DNA of 64,000 nt from contig NZ_FNVF01000001.1 of the NCBI RefSeq assembly GCF_900107975.1, positions 873,237 to 937,236 of the forward strand, read 5' to 3'. The translations under genes and the position numbers were made by a program. Below the pieces are notes generated by a model. It worked only from the letters and a program-made list of their open reading frames with translations. It was not told where the DNA came from and made no database searches. Below are positions 43,355-52,508 of this stretch, piece by piece; the stretch's first letter is position 1, and each line of letters begins with the position of its first letter. Origin of the DNA: Paenibacillus sp. UNC499MF. Its GTDB lineage: Bacteria > Bacillota > Bacilli > Paenibacillales > NBRC-103111.

Positions 43355-46204
43355 ATGAAGAATGAAGTGGAAGGCAGTCGATGGCCCTGGGAATCTTATT
43401 ACGGGCCGAACCTAGGTTACATTCAAGAGAAGTATGAGCAGTATCTGAACGATCCCGATTCTGTGGAAGCAGCTTATCGGGACCTGTTTGCGCGTTTTGG
43501 AGCGCCTCCGGCAACGGTACAAACCGTCCAATCGGAAGGTCAGGCAAACGCAGGAACCACTACCACCAGCGACCCGAACGTGCTGAAGAAAGTCGTCGCC
43601 GTCGGCAAACTGGTGTGGAATATTCGCACATACGGGCACTTAGCTGCCAACCTGGACCCGCTGGGTCTGAGCACCAACCCGGATACAAGACTGCTTGAGC
43701 CGGGCACATACGGCCTGACAAAGGAAGATCTGATGGCTATGCCCGCTTCAATCGTCTGGGAAGAAGCACCTTCTGACGTGGCGAACGGCTGGGAAGCGAT
43801 CGAGCGCCTTCGTCAAAGGTATTCCCAATCGATCGGTTTTGAATTCAGCCACGTTCACGAAGAAGACGAGCGCAACTGGCTGAACCGCCAAGCGGAATCC
43901 GGCGCCTCCATCGAGCCGCTGACGAAAGAAGAGCGCACCAAGCTTCTTGACCGGCTTGTGCAGACAGAGCAGTTTGAAAACTTCCTGCACCGCACGTTTG
44001 TCGGACAGAAACGTTTCTCACTGCAAGGCACGGACGTACTTATTCCACTTTTAGATGAAATCGTGCATGAAGTCGTTCACGACGGAGCGGAGCACATTCT
44101 GATGGGGATGGCTCACCGCGGACGCCTGAACGTGCTTGCTCACATTCTGGGTAAGCCGTACAAGAAAATTTTTGCTGAATTCCATCATTCGCCGAACAAA
44201 GACATCATTCCGTCCGAAGGTTCCACAGGAATCAACTACGGCTGGACAGGGGACGTAAAGTACCACCTGGGTGCAAGACGCTCAATCAAGGAAGGCGAAA
44301 CTAGAGAAGCCAAGCTGACTCTCGCGAACAACCCGAGTCACTTGGAGTTTGTAGGCGCAGTCGTTGAGGGCTTTGCGCGTGCGGCACAAGATAATCGTGA
44401 AAATCCCGGCTATCCAGATCAGGATCTGAACAAGGCGGCTTGTATTGTCATGCACGGCGACGCCGCTTTCCCGGGTGAAGGAATCGTTGCCGAGACGCTC
44501 AACTTTACGAAGCTGACCGGTTACGAGAACGGCGGAACGATCCACATTATCGTCAACAACCGGGTAGGCTTTACGACCGACAGCTCGGACTCCCGCTCCA
44601 CTCATTATGCGAGCGACCTGGCCAAAGGCTACGAGATTCCGATCGTTCACGTTAATGCGGACGACCCGGAAGCGTGTCTCGCGGCGGCGCGTCTGGCTTG
44701 CGAATACCGCAACCGGTTCAAGAAGGACTTCCTGATCGACCTGATCGGCTACCGCCGTTACGGCCACAACGAGAACGACGATCCGGAAACGACTCAGCCG
44801 CTGATGTACGGCAAAGTGAAGAGCCATTCCACGATCTCCGTTCTGTATGCGGAAAAGCTGAAACAGGAAGGGCTTGTAGACGATAACGGCTACCAGCAGA
44901 TGATCCAGAACATCCAGAACACGCTTCAGGAATCGTACGAGCTCGTCAAAAATCACCAAGGCAAGGGAAAGCGTGTCGCCGAGCCGGCTATTTTCGACGA
45001 TCTCAAGAAAATCAAAACGGCCGTTCCGCTTCCGGAACTGCAGGAAATCAACCGCGAGCTGATCACATGGCCGGAAGATTTCAACGTCTATCCGAAATTG
45101 CAGCGGATCCTGGAACGCCGCGGAGACGCGCTTAACGAGGGCGGCAAGGTAGACTGGGCTCTGGCGGAAACGCTGGCGTTCGCTACGATTCTGGCCGACG
45201 GCAAGCCGATCCGGATCAGCGGACAAGACGTGGGCCGCGGAACGTTCGCGCACCGTCACCTTGTTCTGCACGATGTAAAGAACGGCTCGACTTACTCGCC
45301 GCTGCACAAGCTGCCGCAGGCGCGCGCATCGTTCGCTATTTACAACAGCCCGCTGTCCGAAGGCTCCGTTCTTGCTTTCGAATACGGCTACAACGTATAT
45401 TCGCCTGAAACGCTCGTTATCTGGGAAGCCCAGTACGGCGATTTCGCCAACGCGGCGCAGGTCATCATCGACCAGTTCATCTCCGCGGGCCGTTCCAAAT
45501 GGGAGCAAAAGTCCAGTCTCGTGATGCTTCTGCCGCACGGCTACGAAGGTCAAGGACCGGAACACTCCAGCGCCCGTCTGGAACGTTTCCTGCAGCTTTC
45601 CGCCGAGAACAACTGGACGGTCGCGAACCTGAGCAGCGCGGCGCAGTATTTCCATATTCTCCGCCGTCAAGCCGCCATTACGGAACGCGAAGAGGCTCGT
45701 CCGCTCGTCATTATGGCGCCGAAAAGCCTGATCCGCAACGCGCGCGTGTCTTCCGACGGCAAGGAGTTCAGCGAAGGTTCCTTCCTGCCGGTCATGGAAC
45801 AGAAAGGCCTTGGCGATCAGCCGAAGAAAGTGAAACGTCTTGTGCTGACCACCGGTAAAATGGCGATCGATCTGGAAGAAGCGGTTGAAACTTCCGAAGA
45901 CCGCGATTTCTCGTGGCTTCATATTGCCCGCGTCGAGCAGCTTTACCCGCTGCCGGAACAGGATATCGCGGACATCATCGCGAAGTACCCGGGACTGAAG
46001 GAAATCGTCTGGGTACAAGAAGAACCGCGGAACATGGGCTCCTGGAACTTCATGGAATCCCGCATCCGTTCCCTTGCGCCGGACAAAGTCAACGTGCGTT
46101 ACGTAGGTCTGCCTGACCGCTCCAGCCCGGCCAGCGGCTTCCAGGAGATTCATACGTACGAACATAACCAGATTATCTCGCTCGCTCTTAAACAACCGGA
46201 ATAA
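43355..46204 (+). CDS. odhA: 2-oxoglutarate dehydrogenase E1 component
   Basis: The thiamin-diphosphate-dependent E1 subunit of the citric-acid-cycle 2-oxoglutarate dehydrogenase complex: it decarboxylates 2-oxoglutarate and passes succinyl to the E2 lipoyl group. The 949-residue length fits B. subtilis OdhA. The N-terminal tail WESYYGPNLGYIQEKYEQYL is typical, GMAHRGRLNVLAHILGKP is the substrate-site signature, and GDAAFPGEGIVAETLNF is the ThDP/Mg motif. The C-terminal transketolase-like half carries SGQDVGRGTFAHRH. The ATG at 43355 agrees with family N-termini, though the best ribosome binding site (GTGAGG) is about 15 bases away. Followed by odhB after 25 bases. Confidence 0.97.
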   Translation: MKNEVEGSRWPWESYYGPNLGYIQEKYEQYLNDPDSVEAAYRDLFARFGAPPATVQTVQSEGQANAGTTTTSDPNVLKKVVAVGKLVWNIRTYGHLAANLDPLGLSTNPDTRLLEPGTYGLTKEDLMAMPASIVWEEAPSDVANGWEAIERLRQRYSQSIGFEFSHVHEEDERNWLNRQAESGASIEPLTKEERTKLLDRLVQTEQFENFLHRTFVGQKRFSLQGTDVLIPLLDEIVHEVVHDGAEHILMGMAHRGRLNVLAHILGKPYKKIFAEFHHSPNKDIIPSEGSTGINYGWTGDVKYHLGARRSIKEGETREAKLTLANNPSHLEFVGAVVEGFARAAQDNRENPGYPDQDLNKAACIVMHGDAAFPGEGIVAETLNFTKLTGYENGGTIHIIVNNRVGFTTDSSDSRSTHYASDLAKGYEIPIVHVNADDPEACLAAARLACEYRNRFKKDFLIDLIGYRRYGHNENDDPETTQPLMYGKVKSHSTISVLYAEKLKQEGLVDDNGYQQMIQNIQNTLQESYELVKNHQGKGKRVAEPAIFDDLKKIKTAVPLPELQEINRELITWPEDFNVYPKLQRILERRGDALNEGGKVDWALAETLAFATILADGKPIRISGQDVGRGTFAHRHLVLHDVKNGSTYSPLHKLPQARASFAIYNSPLSEGSVLAFEYGYNVYSPETLVIWEAQYGDFANAAQVIIDQFISAGRSKWEQKSSLVMLLPHGYEGQGPEHSSARLERFLQLSAENNWTVANLSSAAQYFHILRRQAAITEREEARPLVIMAPKSLIRNARVSSDGKEFSEGSFLPVMEQKGLGDQPKKVKRLVLTTGKMAIDLEEAVETSEDRDFSWLHIARVEQLYPLPEQDIADIIAKYPGLKEIVWVQEEPRNMGSWNFMESRIRSLAPDKVNVRYVGLPDRSSPASGFQEIHTYEHNQIISLALKQPE

Positions 46205-46229
46205 TAACCATGCATAGGAGGTCACCATC

Positions 46230-47504
46230 GTGGCTGATATTAAAGTGCCTGAACTAGGCGAATCTATTACTGAGGCAACCATTTCTAAATGGCTTGTTAC
46301 TGAAGGAAGTACGGTAAGTCAAGGCGACTTGCTGCTTGAACTGGAAACGGACAAAGTAAACCTGGAAATCAGCGCGGAACAGGACGGCGTCCTGTCCGAA
46401 ATCCGCAAGCAGGAAGGCGACAACGTATCGGTCGGCGAAATCGTCGGCGTGATCGGCGCTTCCTCCGGCGCACCGGCGTCTGCGGCTCCGGCGGCAGCGC
46501 CTGAAGCTCCGAAAGCGGCGGAAGCTCCGGCAGCTTCCCCGGCAGCTCAAGCGCCAGCGACAGCTCCAGCGGCTTCCGCAGCGGAAAGCGATAGCGCGGC
46601 ACTGGCTGCTTCCCCGGCCGCCAGAAAGCTTGCCAGAGAGCGCGGTATCGACCTGAGCCAGGTCAAATCGCAGGATCCGATCGGCCGCGTGTACCCGGAC
46701 GACGTGAAGTCCCACGGCACGCAAGCGGCACAACCGGCAAGCGCGCCGGCTGCCGCGAAGTCCGCGGGTGCTGGACAAGCCGCTCAGCAAGCGGTACCGG
46801 GCAAACCGGTTGAGCGCAAGCGCATGTCCCGCCGCCGTCAGACTATCGCGAACCGTCTCGTGGAAGCTCAGCACACGGCTGCCATGCTGACGACGTTCAA
46901 CGAAGTCGACATGACGGCGATCCTCGACGTGCGCAAACGCCGCAAGCAGGCGTTCCTGGACAAGCACGAAGTGGGCCTCGGCTTTATGTCTTTCTTCACG
47001 AAAGCCGTCGTCGGCGCTCTGAAGAAATTCCCTCATCTGAACGCGGAGATCGACGGAGACGATATCGTCGTGAAGCAGTTCTATGATATCGGTATCGCCG
47101 TATCCGCGAAGGAAGGTCTGGTCGTTCCGGTCGTACGCGAAGCGGACCGTCTGAGCTTTGCGGATATCGAGAAGCAGATCGGGGACCTGGCTGCCAAGGC
47201 GCGTGCCAACACCCTGGCACTGTCCGACCTTCAAGGCGGCACGTTCACGATCACGAACGGCGGCGTATTCGGCTCCCTGCTGTCCACGCCGATTCTTAAC
47301 GCTCCGCAAGTGGGCATTCTGGGCATGCACAAAATCCAGATCCGTCCGGTTGCGATCGACGCGGAAAGAATGGAAAACCGTCCGATGATGTACATCGCGC
47401 TTTCCTACGATCACCGTATCGTAGACGGCAGCGAGGCCGTTCGCTTCCTCGTCACCGTAAAAGAACTGCTCGAAGATCCGGAATCCCTGCTGCTTGAAGG
47501 TTAA
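46230..47504 (+). CDS. odhB: Dihydrolipoyllysine-residue succinyltransferase (2-oxoglutarate dehydrogenase E2)
   Basis: The core subunit of the 2-oxoglutarate dehydrogenase complex. One lipoyl domain (residues 1-76, with Lys42 in [11 protein letters not shown]) is joined by an Ala/Pro linker to the E1/E3-binding domain (about 130-168, [15 protein letters not shown]), and a second Ala-rich linker leads to the acyltransferase domain with the catalytic [12 protein letters not shown] (His395, Asp399). It starts at GTG with ATAGGAGGT upstream. No E3 gene follows, so lipoamide dehydrogenase is shared from elsewhere, as in B. subtilis. Confidence 0.97.
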   Translation: MADIKVPELGESITEATISKWLVTEGSTVSQGDLLLELETDKVNLEISAEQDGVLSEIRKQEGDNVSVGEIVGVIGASSGAPASAAPAAAPEAPKAAEAPAASPAAQAPATAPAASAAESDSAALAASPAARKLARERGIDLSQVKSQDPIGRVYPDDVKSHGTQAAQPASAPAAAKSAGAGQAAQQAVPGKPVERKRMSRRRQTIANRLVEAQHTAAMLTTFNEVDMTAILDVRKRRKQAFLDKHEVGLGFMSFFTKAVVGALKKFPHLNAEIDGDDIVVKQFYDIGIAVSAKEGLVVPVVREADRLSFADIEKQIGDLAAKARANTLALSDLQGGTFTITNGGVFGSLLSTPILNAPQVGILGMHKIQIRPVAIDAERMENRPMMYIALSYDHRIVDGSEAVRFLVTVKELLEDPESLLLEG

Positions 47505-47560
47505 TCGCTCCCAGGGAGTTTAAACGGGCGGCACATTCACACAACCTAGCTTATTGATAT

Positions 47561-47596
47561 AAAAGCCTGCCGGGCATTTGTCCGGCGGGCTTTTTT
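47561..47596 (+). terminator. Terminator of odhAB
   Basis: AAAAGCCTGCCGG and CCGGCGGGCTTTTTT arms around a short loop. Confidence 0.92.
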
Positions 47597-47947
47597 GCAA
47601 TTAGATGCGGCGGCCCTACGAAAATCAGTCTAATTAAAGTGATTTTAATGATGCTAATTATTAATGAGATTAACTAAAGTATTTCAGACAGTCTTCATCT
47701 ATTTCTATTTCGACTTTCACTTCTAATTCTGCTCTGTGCTTCTACTCTACTGATCCGTCACGATACCCCAGTCTGTCAGTTCTTTTTCCCGGCGGCTCCA
47801 TTACAAATCGAGGTTTGCCGGACCCCGCAGACGTTTTTAAAATCCGGAAGGCTCCGACTGTCATAGGAAATGCTTTTCTGGGTAATGAATGAAGAGAAGC
47901 GGACACAGCGACAGAACAGACAGACCATTTCGAAGGGGGAAGCAGAG
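47597..47947. other. AT-rich intergenic region
   Basis: These 351 bases carry no gene I can support. The first part is AT-rich with many TTAAT repeats, which could be promoter or spacer. The only clear signal is the GGGGGAAG ribosome binding site for the small gene that follows. Confidence 0.5.
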
Positions 47948-48103
47948 ATGAAAATTATGATTACGCAGAGCGAAGCGCTGGAAAGAGGAATCTGGCCCGA
48001 AGTGATGAGCATGTTCGGCTTAAATCAAGAGGACGATGTGTGGGCCAATGAAGAATTTGTCTTGACCGAGGAACAGGCCAAAAAGCTCGGATTGCTCTCT
48101 TGA
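47948..48103 (+). CDS. Small hypothetical protein (51 aa)
   Basis: A 51-residue protein with an N-terminal MITQSEALERGIWPEVMSMF and an acidic DDVWANEEFVLTEEQAKKLGLL end. GGGGGAAGCAGAG before the ATG supports translation. Similar short proteins occur widely in Paenibacillus without known function; I do not recognise a domain. Confidence 0.7.
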   Translation: MKIMITQSEALERGIWPEVMSMFGLNQEDDVWANEEFVLTEEQAKKLGLLS

Positions 48104-48191
48104 AGATTCGGAGCCGGAAGAGAGGGATGGGAAATTCCCGGATTCGGTGTATAATAGGCTTCGAAGGTTTTGATGAGAAAGGAATGCTGAC

Positions 48192-48485
48192 ATGCTGACG
48201 ATTACGGCTTATAGTGCAGAACTTGTAAAAGACCCGTTCGGAATTATTCCGGGCAAGCGTTATGAATTTAATCTGGAGGTAGACGTACCGGAAGACGACG
48301 AGCTGTACACGGCGAACGGAATCTATCTGCGGGTGATATACGGCGTGGATGAAAATCAAAGCCGGATCATCAAGTACGATATCCACGAAAATTCGACGGA
48401 TGCCTATCTTGAGTTCGATCTTGAGGACGAAGAGCTTGCCGTCGTCGATACGTTTTGCAGGGAACACCTTCCGCAGGACGAATAA
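48192..48485 (+). CDS. DUF6509-like hypothetical protein
   Basis: A 97-residue acidic protein (SAELVKDPFGIIPGKRYEF, then VPEDDELYTANGIYLRVIYG) that resembles the Bacillales DUF6509 family. No signal peptide or membrane helix. GAAAGGAATG precedes the ATG. A TATAAT is visible at 48150-48155 with no convincing -35. Function unknown. Confidence 0.75.
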   Translation: MLTITAYSAELVKDPFGIIPGKRYEFNLEVDVPEDDELYTANGIYLRVIYGVDENQSRIIKYDIHENSTDAYLEFDLEDEELAVVDTFCREHLPQDE

Positions 48486-48538
48486 AAGGGGAGGACGAAA
48501 GGGCGTTCAGTGCGCTCACCCGACCCCGTCGTTTTGGC

Positions 48539-48587
48539 AAAAGGCTTACCAGGACCGTCTCCGGACGGCCTCGTAAAGCCTTTTTTT
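48539..48587 (+). terminator. Terminator after DUF6509-like gene
   Basis: Outer arms AAAAGGCTTAC / GTAAAGCCTTTT enclose an inner CCGTC-tcc-GGACGG hairpin; a T run follows. Confidence 0.85.
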
Positions 48588-48656
48588 ATGCTTTATTTGC
48601 TGTACATGAGGGAATGCTCGCCATAAAAGTGCCGTGCGGATATAAGCCGGCCGCAT

Positions 48657-48686
48657 AAAAAGCCTGCTCCTAAGGGAACAGGCTCG
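48657..48686 (-). terminator. Terminator after acidic-protein gene
   Basis: On the minus strand AGCCTG and CAGGCT arms with an internal CCTTAGG, followed by TTTTTA. Confidence 0.8.
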
Positions 48687-48723
48687 GCAGCTGTAAGTAA
48701 GGGAAGCGAAGGGATTGCTGGAT

Positions 48724-49002
48724 TTAATCCGAAACTTCTTCGGACGCCGCTTCTTCAACGGCTTCATCTGGCTCGGCGTTTCCACCGGCTTCCGGCACTT
48801 CGCCGTCGTCCGTTTCCGAGATATCTTCCGGCGTGTCCTCGTCCGGTTCGCCATTTTCCGCCGTTTCGTCTTCCGCAGCTTCGGCGGCGTTTTCGGCTTC
48901 AGCCGTGGTATCCTCAACCGCCTCAACCTCGCCGGCAGTGGCCGTTTCTGTGCCTGTGGCTTCTTCTTCGGACAATTGAATTTCTTTTTCGGATTCTGCC
49001 AT
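48724..49002 (-). CDS. Highly acidic low-complexity protein (92 aa)
   Basis: A 92-residue protein made mostly of Glu, Ala, Asp and Thr, with one Ile-Gln-Leu patch near the start and no Arg, Cys, Trp, Tyr or Phe; Lys occurs only once. It is expected to be disordered. ATGGAGGGATGAACG before the ATG and its own terminator show that it is a real gene; the longer basic frame read on another frame of the same strand is a shadow. Function unknown; a charge-buffering or protein-interaction role is possible. Confidence 0.75.
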   Translation of the reverse strand: MAESEKEIQLSEEEATGTETATAGEVEAVEDTTAEAENAAEAAEDETAENGEPDEDTPEDISETDDGEVPEAGGNAEPDEAVEEAASEEVSD

Positions 49003-49106
49003 CGTTCATCCCTCCATTTGTACACTTAGTTCTCTAAGCGCACTTCCAGCATACCAGACGGTAAGGGAAGAAAATGTCGGAGGTTGAGAGCGCACTCATT
49101 AAAGTT

Positions 49107-49562
49107 CTATAAATCTTGGGACATCCGGACCATATCGATCACCTGCATTCCGTTCTCGTAAATTTCTTCGTCATAGTGCCGGACAAAAAAGTCCTTGTCG
49201 ATTCCCGTAATCCGGAATCCGCATTTCTGATAAAGCGCAAGCTGGGCGACCCCGGTGCTGCCTGTCCCGATTTCGATCGTTTTGAAGCCGAATTCCCTGG
49301 CCTGCCCGATGGCATGAAGAACCAGCCGCTTGCCGTAGCCTCTGCCGTGACAATCCTCGCGGACCGCCACGTTAACGAGCTCGACCGTACCCGGGCGGGT
49401 CGGCAGCAGCACGTAGACGCCTATCACGGTCCCGTCGGCAGCCGCAGCGGTAAAGCAGCGTCCTCTTTGTATGTATTCCCGGACCAGCTCTTCCGAAGGA
49501 TCGGCAAGCAGAAGCAGGTCCATCGGATAGGGCCCGCCTGGGCGTAATTCCGTAATGTTCAT
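49107..49562 (-). CDS. GNAT-family N-acetyltransferase
   Basis: A 151-residue acetyltransferase. The acetyl-CoA loop is VAVREDCHGRGYGKRLVLHA (residues about 77-96), preceded by the strand ELVNVAV and followed by GFKTIEIGTGSTGVAQLALYQKCGF. The ATG at 49562 has AAAAGGAG 9 bases upstream. Similar to B. subtilis YvbK-like proteins; the acceptor is unknown. Confidence 0.9.
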   Translation of the reverse strand: MNITELRPGGPYPMDLLLLADPSEELVREYIQRGRCFTAAAADGTVIGVYVLLPTRPGTVELVNVAVREDCHGRGYGKRLVLHAIGQAREFGFKTIEIGTGSTGVAQLALYQKCGFRITGIDKDFFVRHYDEEIYENGMQVIDMVRMSQDL

Positions 49563-49712
49563 ACTATTTTCTCCTTTTATACGAGTTCTGTTTTCTGGTA
49601 ACTCCACACCTTAATCCTATTAAACATCCATCCCCTAATTCCTGTTTCACGGAAGGGAAAAACACTTTTCGGCTCGAATTGTTTTGGGAACAGGATTCGG
49701 GAGGCGTTGCAC

Positions 49713-50525
49713 ATGGAACCTATCGTGAACTATTACAGCCGATTCGACGAGTGGGGGAGACTGGACCGGGAACCGTGGGAGTACCTCATAAATATCTCTT
49801 TTATCAAAAAGTTTATCCCCCCGGGCGCCGCTGTTCTGGATAACGGAGCGGGGCCCGGCAAATACGCCATGGAGCTGGCTCGCCTAGGCCACCGGGTAAC
49901 CCTGGCCGATTTAACGCCCAAGCTCGTGGAAACGGCGCGAAGCAAAGCGGAAGAGCTGGGGCTTCTGGATCGGTTCGGCGGCTTTCATGCGGCGGATGCC
50001 AGGGACCTCAGCTTGTTCGGAGACGGTCAGTTCGGCGCATCCCTGATGCTCGGTCCTCTGTATCATCTGCAGGCCGCAGAAGACCGGGTGAGGGCGGTAC
50101 GCGAGCTGCACCGGGTAACGGCCAAAGACGGCTGGGTCTTTGTCGCTTTTATGCCGCGGATCAGGCATCTCGCCAATTCCCTGCGCTTTCCGCGGAACTG
50201 GAGGCCGAACGATACCGTCAGCGGCCTGGAAGCTTTCGCCGAAACGGGCGCCTTCAATCACAGCGAGGAAGGGCGCTTTACCGGCGCGTACTATTTTCAG
50301 GTGGGAGACATCGTCCCGTTCATGGAATCACACGGCTTCGGGACCGTCAAGCTGATCGGTTCGGGAAGTATCGCCGGCGAAATGACAGAGGAGCAGTGGG
50401 ATTATTGGCGCGCGCAGGGGGAGGAAGTTTCCCGCAGAGTGCTGGATCTGATCCTGCAGGCGGCCGAAGATCCGTACAATCTCGGTTCTTCTTCGCACCT
50501 TTTGTATATCGGCCGGAGACTTTGA
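49713..50525 (+). CDS. Class I SAM-dependent methyltransferase
   Basis: A 270-residue methyltransferase. Motif I is VLDNGAGPGKYAMELARLGH (about residues 42-61), ADLTPKLVETA motif II, and SLMLGPLYHLQ motif IV. The start at 49713 has GGGAGGCG upstream. Isolated gene; the substrate is unknown. Confidence 0.87.
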   Translation: MEPIVNYYSRFDEWGRLDREPWEYLINISFIKKFIPPGAAVLDNGAGPGKYAMELARLGHRVTLADLTPKLVETARSKAEELGLLDRFGGFHAADARDLSLFGDGQFGASLMLGPLYHLQAAEDRVRAVRELHRVTAKDGWVFVAFMPRIRHLANSLRFPRNWRPNDTVSGLEAFAETGAFNHSEEGRFTGAYYFQVGDIVPFMESHGFGTVKLIGSGSIAGEMTEEQWDYWRAQGEEVSRRVLDLILQAAEDPYNLGSSSHLLYIGRRL

Positions 50526-50650
50526 AGCGGCCCTCTGATTATTCTCTGTATAGGGATTGGAATAAGCAGGTTTTAACGCTATAATCGAGGTAGGATTTTT
50601 AGCTTATTTTTCGATCCATTAAATTCAAACGAAGTAAGGAGCCTTTACTG

Positions 50651-51580
50651 ATGGAAAAAACATTGATTTTCGGACACAAAAACCCGGACACCGACACCAT
50701 TTGTTCCGCACTCGCATATGCAGACCTGAAAACCCAGCTTGGCGAAAACGTAGAAGCGGTCCGCCTGGGAGCCGTAAGCGGCGAAACCCAATTCGCGCTG
50801 GATACTTTTAAGGCAGAAGCTCCCCGTCTCGTCGAGACGGTTGCCGGCGAAGCCAAGACCGTTATTCTCGTCGATCATAACGAACGTCAGCAGAGCGTAA
50901 GCGACATCGATCAAGTGCGCGTTACCGAAGTCATCGACCACCACCGCATCGCGAACTTCGAGACAAGCGGCCCGCTCTACTACCGCGCCGAACCCGTCGG
51001 CTGCACGGCAACGATTCTGAACAAGCTGTACAAAGAAAACGGCAAGACCGTCCCGCAAAACATCGCCGGACTGATGGTATCCGCTATTATTTCGGACACG
51101 CTGCTTCTGAAATCGCCGACCTGCACGGAGCAGGACGTGGCGGCTGCCCGCGAACTGGCGGAAATCGCCGGCGTTAACCTTGAAAGCTACGGGCTGGACA
51201 TGCTCAAAGCGGGCGCGGACCTTAGCGACAAAACGATCGAGCAGCTCATTTCGCTGGACGCGAAAGAGTTCCAGATGGGCTCCCACAAGGTGGAAATCGC
51301 GCAAGTGAACGCGGTGGACACGAACGATATTCTCGCTCGTCAGGACGAGCTGGAAGCCGCTTTGAACGCGATTATCGAGAAAAAAGGACTGGATCTTTTC
51401 CTGTTCGTCGTAACCGACATTCTTAACAACGATTCCATCGGTCTGGCGCTCGGCTCTTCCGCCAAAGCGGTTGAGGAAGCGTATAACGTAACGCTGGCCG
51501 ACAACAAAGCGGTGCTGAAAGGCGTCGTTTCCCGCAAATCGCAAATCGTGCCTGTCCTGACGGACATTTTGAGCAAATAA
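50651..51580 (+). CDS. ppaC: Manganese-dependent inorganic pyrophosphatase
   Basis: Hydrolyses pyrophosphate to two phosphates in the cytosol, driving biosynthetic reactions. A DHH-family (family II) enzyme of 309 residues: [20 protein letters not shown] holds the first metal ligands, VDHNERQQS and DHHRIANF the next, and the C-terminal DHHA2 domain ends with [21 protein letters not shown] precedes the ATG. Confidence 0.96.
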   Translation: MEKTLIFGHKNPDTDTICSALAYADLKTQLGENVEAVRLGAVSGETQFALDTFKAEAPRLVETVAGEAKTVILVDHNERQQSVSDIDQVRVTEVIDHHRIANFETSGPLYYRAEPVGCTATILNKLYKENGKTVPQNIAGLMVSAIISDTLLLKSPTCTEQDVAAARELAEIAGVNLESYGLDMLKAGADLSDKTIEQLISLDAKEFQMGSHKVEIAQVNAVDTNDILARQDELEAALNAIIEKKGLDLFLFVVTDILNNDSIGLALGSSAKAVEEAYNVTLADNKAVLKGVVSRKSQIVPVLTDILSK

Positions 51581-51596
51581 GCTTTAACGATAACGG

Positions 51597-51626
51597 CCGC
51601 CGGGCATCCAAGCCCGGCGGTTTTTT
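51597..51626 (+). terminator. Terminator of ppaC
   Basis: CCGCCGGG-catccaa-GCCCGGCGG-like stem followed by six T residues. Confidence 0.93.
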
Positions 51627-51833
51627 AACGTTCACTGACGCCGGAACGGATGCCGGTACCGATTGCGTCAGTCGGAATGGCTGGCCTGCCCCTCAAACAT
51701 ATGCTCACAGCACGTACGTTACGCTTAATGCAAGGCCCAGGCGTTTCTTGAGGCGGCAACAAAGTCGGCTGAGGAAAAATCGAGAACCAGCAGGCATTTA
51801 GAACGCGATGGCAAAAAAAGTTAGCTTTGCCTC

Positions 51834-51882
51834 TTGACGAAACGGCCGCTCGGCTTTTATTATTTATTTATCAATAAATAAA
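51834..51882 (+). promoter_or_regulatory. tetR-type promoter overlapped by a palindrome
   Basis: TTGACG (51834-51839) and TATTAT (51858-51863) are 18 bases apart. A perfect inverted repeat TTTATTTAT-CA-ATAAATAAA begins at the -10 box (51863-51882). A related palindrome lies before the next gene (52463-52480). Both suggest binding by the TetR-family protein encoded between them. The rest of the 316-base gap upstream (51627-51833) shows no gene. Confidence 0.8.
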
Positions 51883-51896
51883 AAGGGGGTGCGGAA

Positions 51897-52415
51897 TTGG
51901 TTGTCCGCGAAGATCGCAAAGAACAGATTATAGACGCAGCCGTGGGAATATTCGCGGAACTCGGATATTATAAAGCAACGACAGCCATGGTGGCTAAAGC
52001 GGCGGGCGTAACGCAGCCGTACGTGTTTCATTTTTTCAAGAACAAGGAAGAACTGTTCAAGGCCGTGGTTGACCGGGCCGTACTGCGGCTCTACAATGCC
52101 TTCATGCAGGTGGAGGCTCCGGGGAATCTCATTATGGAGTCGATGGGCCAGGCATTCAACGAACTGATGCGGGTCAACCGGGCGGAAATGTTAATGGTGC
52201 TGCAGGCGCCGGCCATATCGGAACCCGAAATCCGCAGACATATGGGCGAGAAGTTTTCGCTGATACACACTTCAATCGTGCGGAAATTCAAGGAAGCCGG
52301 GGTAGACGATGTCGAGACGGCGGCCGGCAATTTCATGGCAATCGGACTTCTGATCGTAACTTCGGATGTGCTGCAGCTTCCCGAGCTGCTGCCTTTCAAA
52401 GACTTGAACTGCTAG
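51897..52415 (+). CDS. TetR-family transcriptional regulator
   Basis: A 172-residue repressor-type regulator. The helix-turn-helix is at residues 10-55 (IIDAAVGIFAELGYYKATTAMVAKAAGV, then YVFHFFKNKEELFKAVV); the remaining helices form the ligand domain. It starts at TTG (51897) with AAGGGGGTG upstream. Palindromes before it and before the following membrane-protein gene imply self-regulation and control of that gene. Confidence 0.92.
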   Translation: MVVREDRKEQIIDAAVGIFAELGYYKATTAMVAKAAGVTQPYVFHFFKNKEELFKAVVDRAVLRLYNAFMQVEAPGNLIMESMGQAFNELMRVNRAEMLMVLQAPAISEPEIRRHMGEKFSLIHTSIVRKFKEAGVDDVETAAGNFMAIGLLIVTSDVLQLPELLPFKDLNC

Positions 52416-52462
52416 GACAGATCAAGGCGGCACGTTAAAGCTGCCTATTTTTTTGCAGAATC

Positions 52463-52480
52463 ATTTATTGACTAATAAAT
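52463..52480 (+). promoter_or_regulatory. Second TetR-type operator palindrome
   Basis: ATTTATT-gact-AATAAAT, matching the arms of the palindrome at 51863-51882. It lies about 30 bases before the membrane-protein start, where a promoter is expected. Confidence 0.72.
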
Positions 52481-52508
52481 AAATATCCAAGAAGAGGAAG
52501 TGCTCAAA

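Noticed and set aside
44282-46282. 666-codon open frame on the minus strand
   Set aside because: It lies wholly across odhA, an unmistakable gene, and is a codon-bias shadow without a ribosome binding site.
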